Source of the DNA: Anastatus disparis
Lineage: Eukaryota; Arthropoda; Insecta; Hymenoptera; Eupelmidae
DNA length: 64,000 nt
NCBI GenBank assembly: GCA_017163975.1
Contig: JAFFSR010000218.1
Location: 2,480,001-2,544,000 of the forward strand
Direction: 5' to 3'
Positions 62,981 to 64,000 of this stretch are shown in pieces; the first letter of the stretch is position 1, and every line of letters begins with the position of its first letter. A model generated the notes under the pieces. That model made no database searches. It saw nothing but the letters and a program-made list of their open reading frames with translations, and was not told the DNA's origin. Both the position numbers and the translations under genes were made by a program.

Positions 62981-64000
62981 AATCTTTATTTTTAATCAAA
63001 ATGATTTAAATTTATTATTATAATGATAAATTGAAATTTTTTTATAACATAATATCAATTAAAGCTATCGTTGAAACATTTGCAGGAGTTTATTTACAAC
63101 TATCAGATCATTTAACTATATTGTGTATTTCGGAAAATCAACGTTAAAATACAAAAAAAAATTAGTCAAATATATGTTCAAAACTTACGAGATTTATATA
63201 AAATAAAATAGCATAAACTAAATGAATTAATAGTATTTAAAATTTTTTCTTTAATCATCCATCCTAGATTAGTATAGGTCTATATGCATACATACGTACA
63301 CATGCACACATGAAAATTTTCTAAAGATAATTAAATTTAATAATGTATTTTGATTCTGTATAGTCTAGATAGTGATTATTTAATACTATTTTGAAAAATA
63401 TTATTTTTCCTTTAACAAAGCTTTCTCTGCAAGGAAGCAATAAGTTTTCAGGCCAATGCATAAGTAGGGTCAACCTACCTTCAGATAAACGACCGGAGAC
63501 TTTGGCCAGATAATCAGCAATATTAATTAATCTGACAAGACTTTAAAAAACCGTTCATTTAAAAACCTAAAAATGTCCATTTACAATTAATTTACCTTCT
63601 TATTGTTTATAATAATGAAAATGAAATGACAAGACAAAAATAAAATATAGATTTGAAAATTATTTAGAATTTAAAATTTATCAATTCTCGTTGTTATTAT
63701 TATAATAAAATCTTTAATTTTATTAATCTAAAATTATTATTATCGACTTGATTATTAATAAGAAATAAACAAATTTTATATAACTGTATTACTATAGTTT
63801 ATTAAGAAAGAGAATTTTGAGTTTCAGATTTTCTTATTTCGGGATATTTTTTCTTACATATGAAATTATGAAAAGCAAACTAAGCTGCATTCAGTCCAGC
63901 GCTTAATTTTTGCTAAGTAATGAGCAGTTTCATCTAAATTTTAAGACTTTTTAAAAATATTTACATTTACTTTCTAGTTGTATGGTATTTGAAGTAATCA
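62981..64000. other. AT-rich right edge, no gene seen
   Basis: A short CATACATACGTACACATGCA tract lies near 63290. No gene or repeat element is supported. Confidence 0.5.

Noticed and set aside
1..64000. CRISPR array, viral integration or integrated bracovirus-type segment
   Set aside because: The only regular direct repeats are the 20-bp tandem array without spacers and AT-rich repeats inside MITEs. No viral gene or segment-excision motif was recognised.

Overview
The window is very AT-rich eukaryotic nuclear DNA. Short GT-AG introns, GA/CT-rich putative promoter blocks, tRNA-derived SINEs and many small inverted-repeat elements suggest an insect, most likely a hymenopteran. The organism call is inference, because no marker gene is present.

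Only one protein-coding gene can be fully supported. It lies on the minus strand and fills 1155-14070. Joining twelve coding exons at GT-AG junctions keeps one reading frame throughout: exon lengths from the ATG sum to 6153 nt, giving 2050 residues plus a stop. The predicted protein is a large, mostly disordered nuclear or chromatin-type protein. It has a basic N-terminus, a long acidic Ser/Thr-rich middle with many psi-K-x-E SUMO consensus sites, a compact Cys/His-rich region (about residues 1270-1465), a short helical block near 1674-1759 and a Gln-rich C-terminus. I do not recognise a named family. A candidate 5' noncoding exon ends at 19743, next to a GA/CT-rich block (18.85-21.55 kb) that is the best promoter candidate.

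From about 21.6 kb to the end no intact gene can be supported. This part holds: (i) about eight copies, in both orientations, of one roughly 200-bp tRNA-derived SINE, plus at least two other tRNA-like retroposons; (ii) several TA-flanked or hairpin MITE-like elements; (iii) a second CT-rich block (37.5-40.1 kb); (iv) weak collinear fragments on the minus strand (36.5 to 32.9 kb) that resemble a decayed seven-transmembrane chemoreceptor; (v) an accessory hotspot at 51.1-53.5 kb with a MITE, a 20-bp tandem array, a 300-bp hairpin, a GC-rich hairpin island, a palindrome and a SINE in about 2.3 kb. None of the SINE copies lies inside the gene.

No CRISPR array, rRNA, intact transposase or viral gene was recognised.
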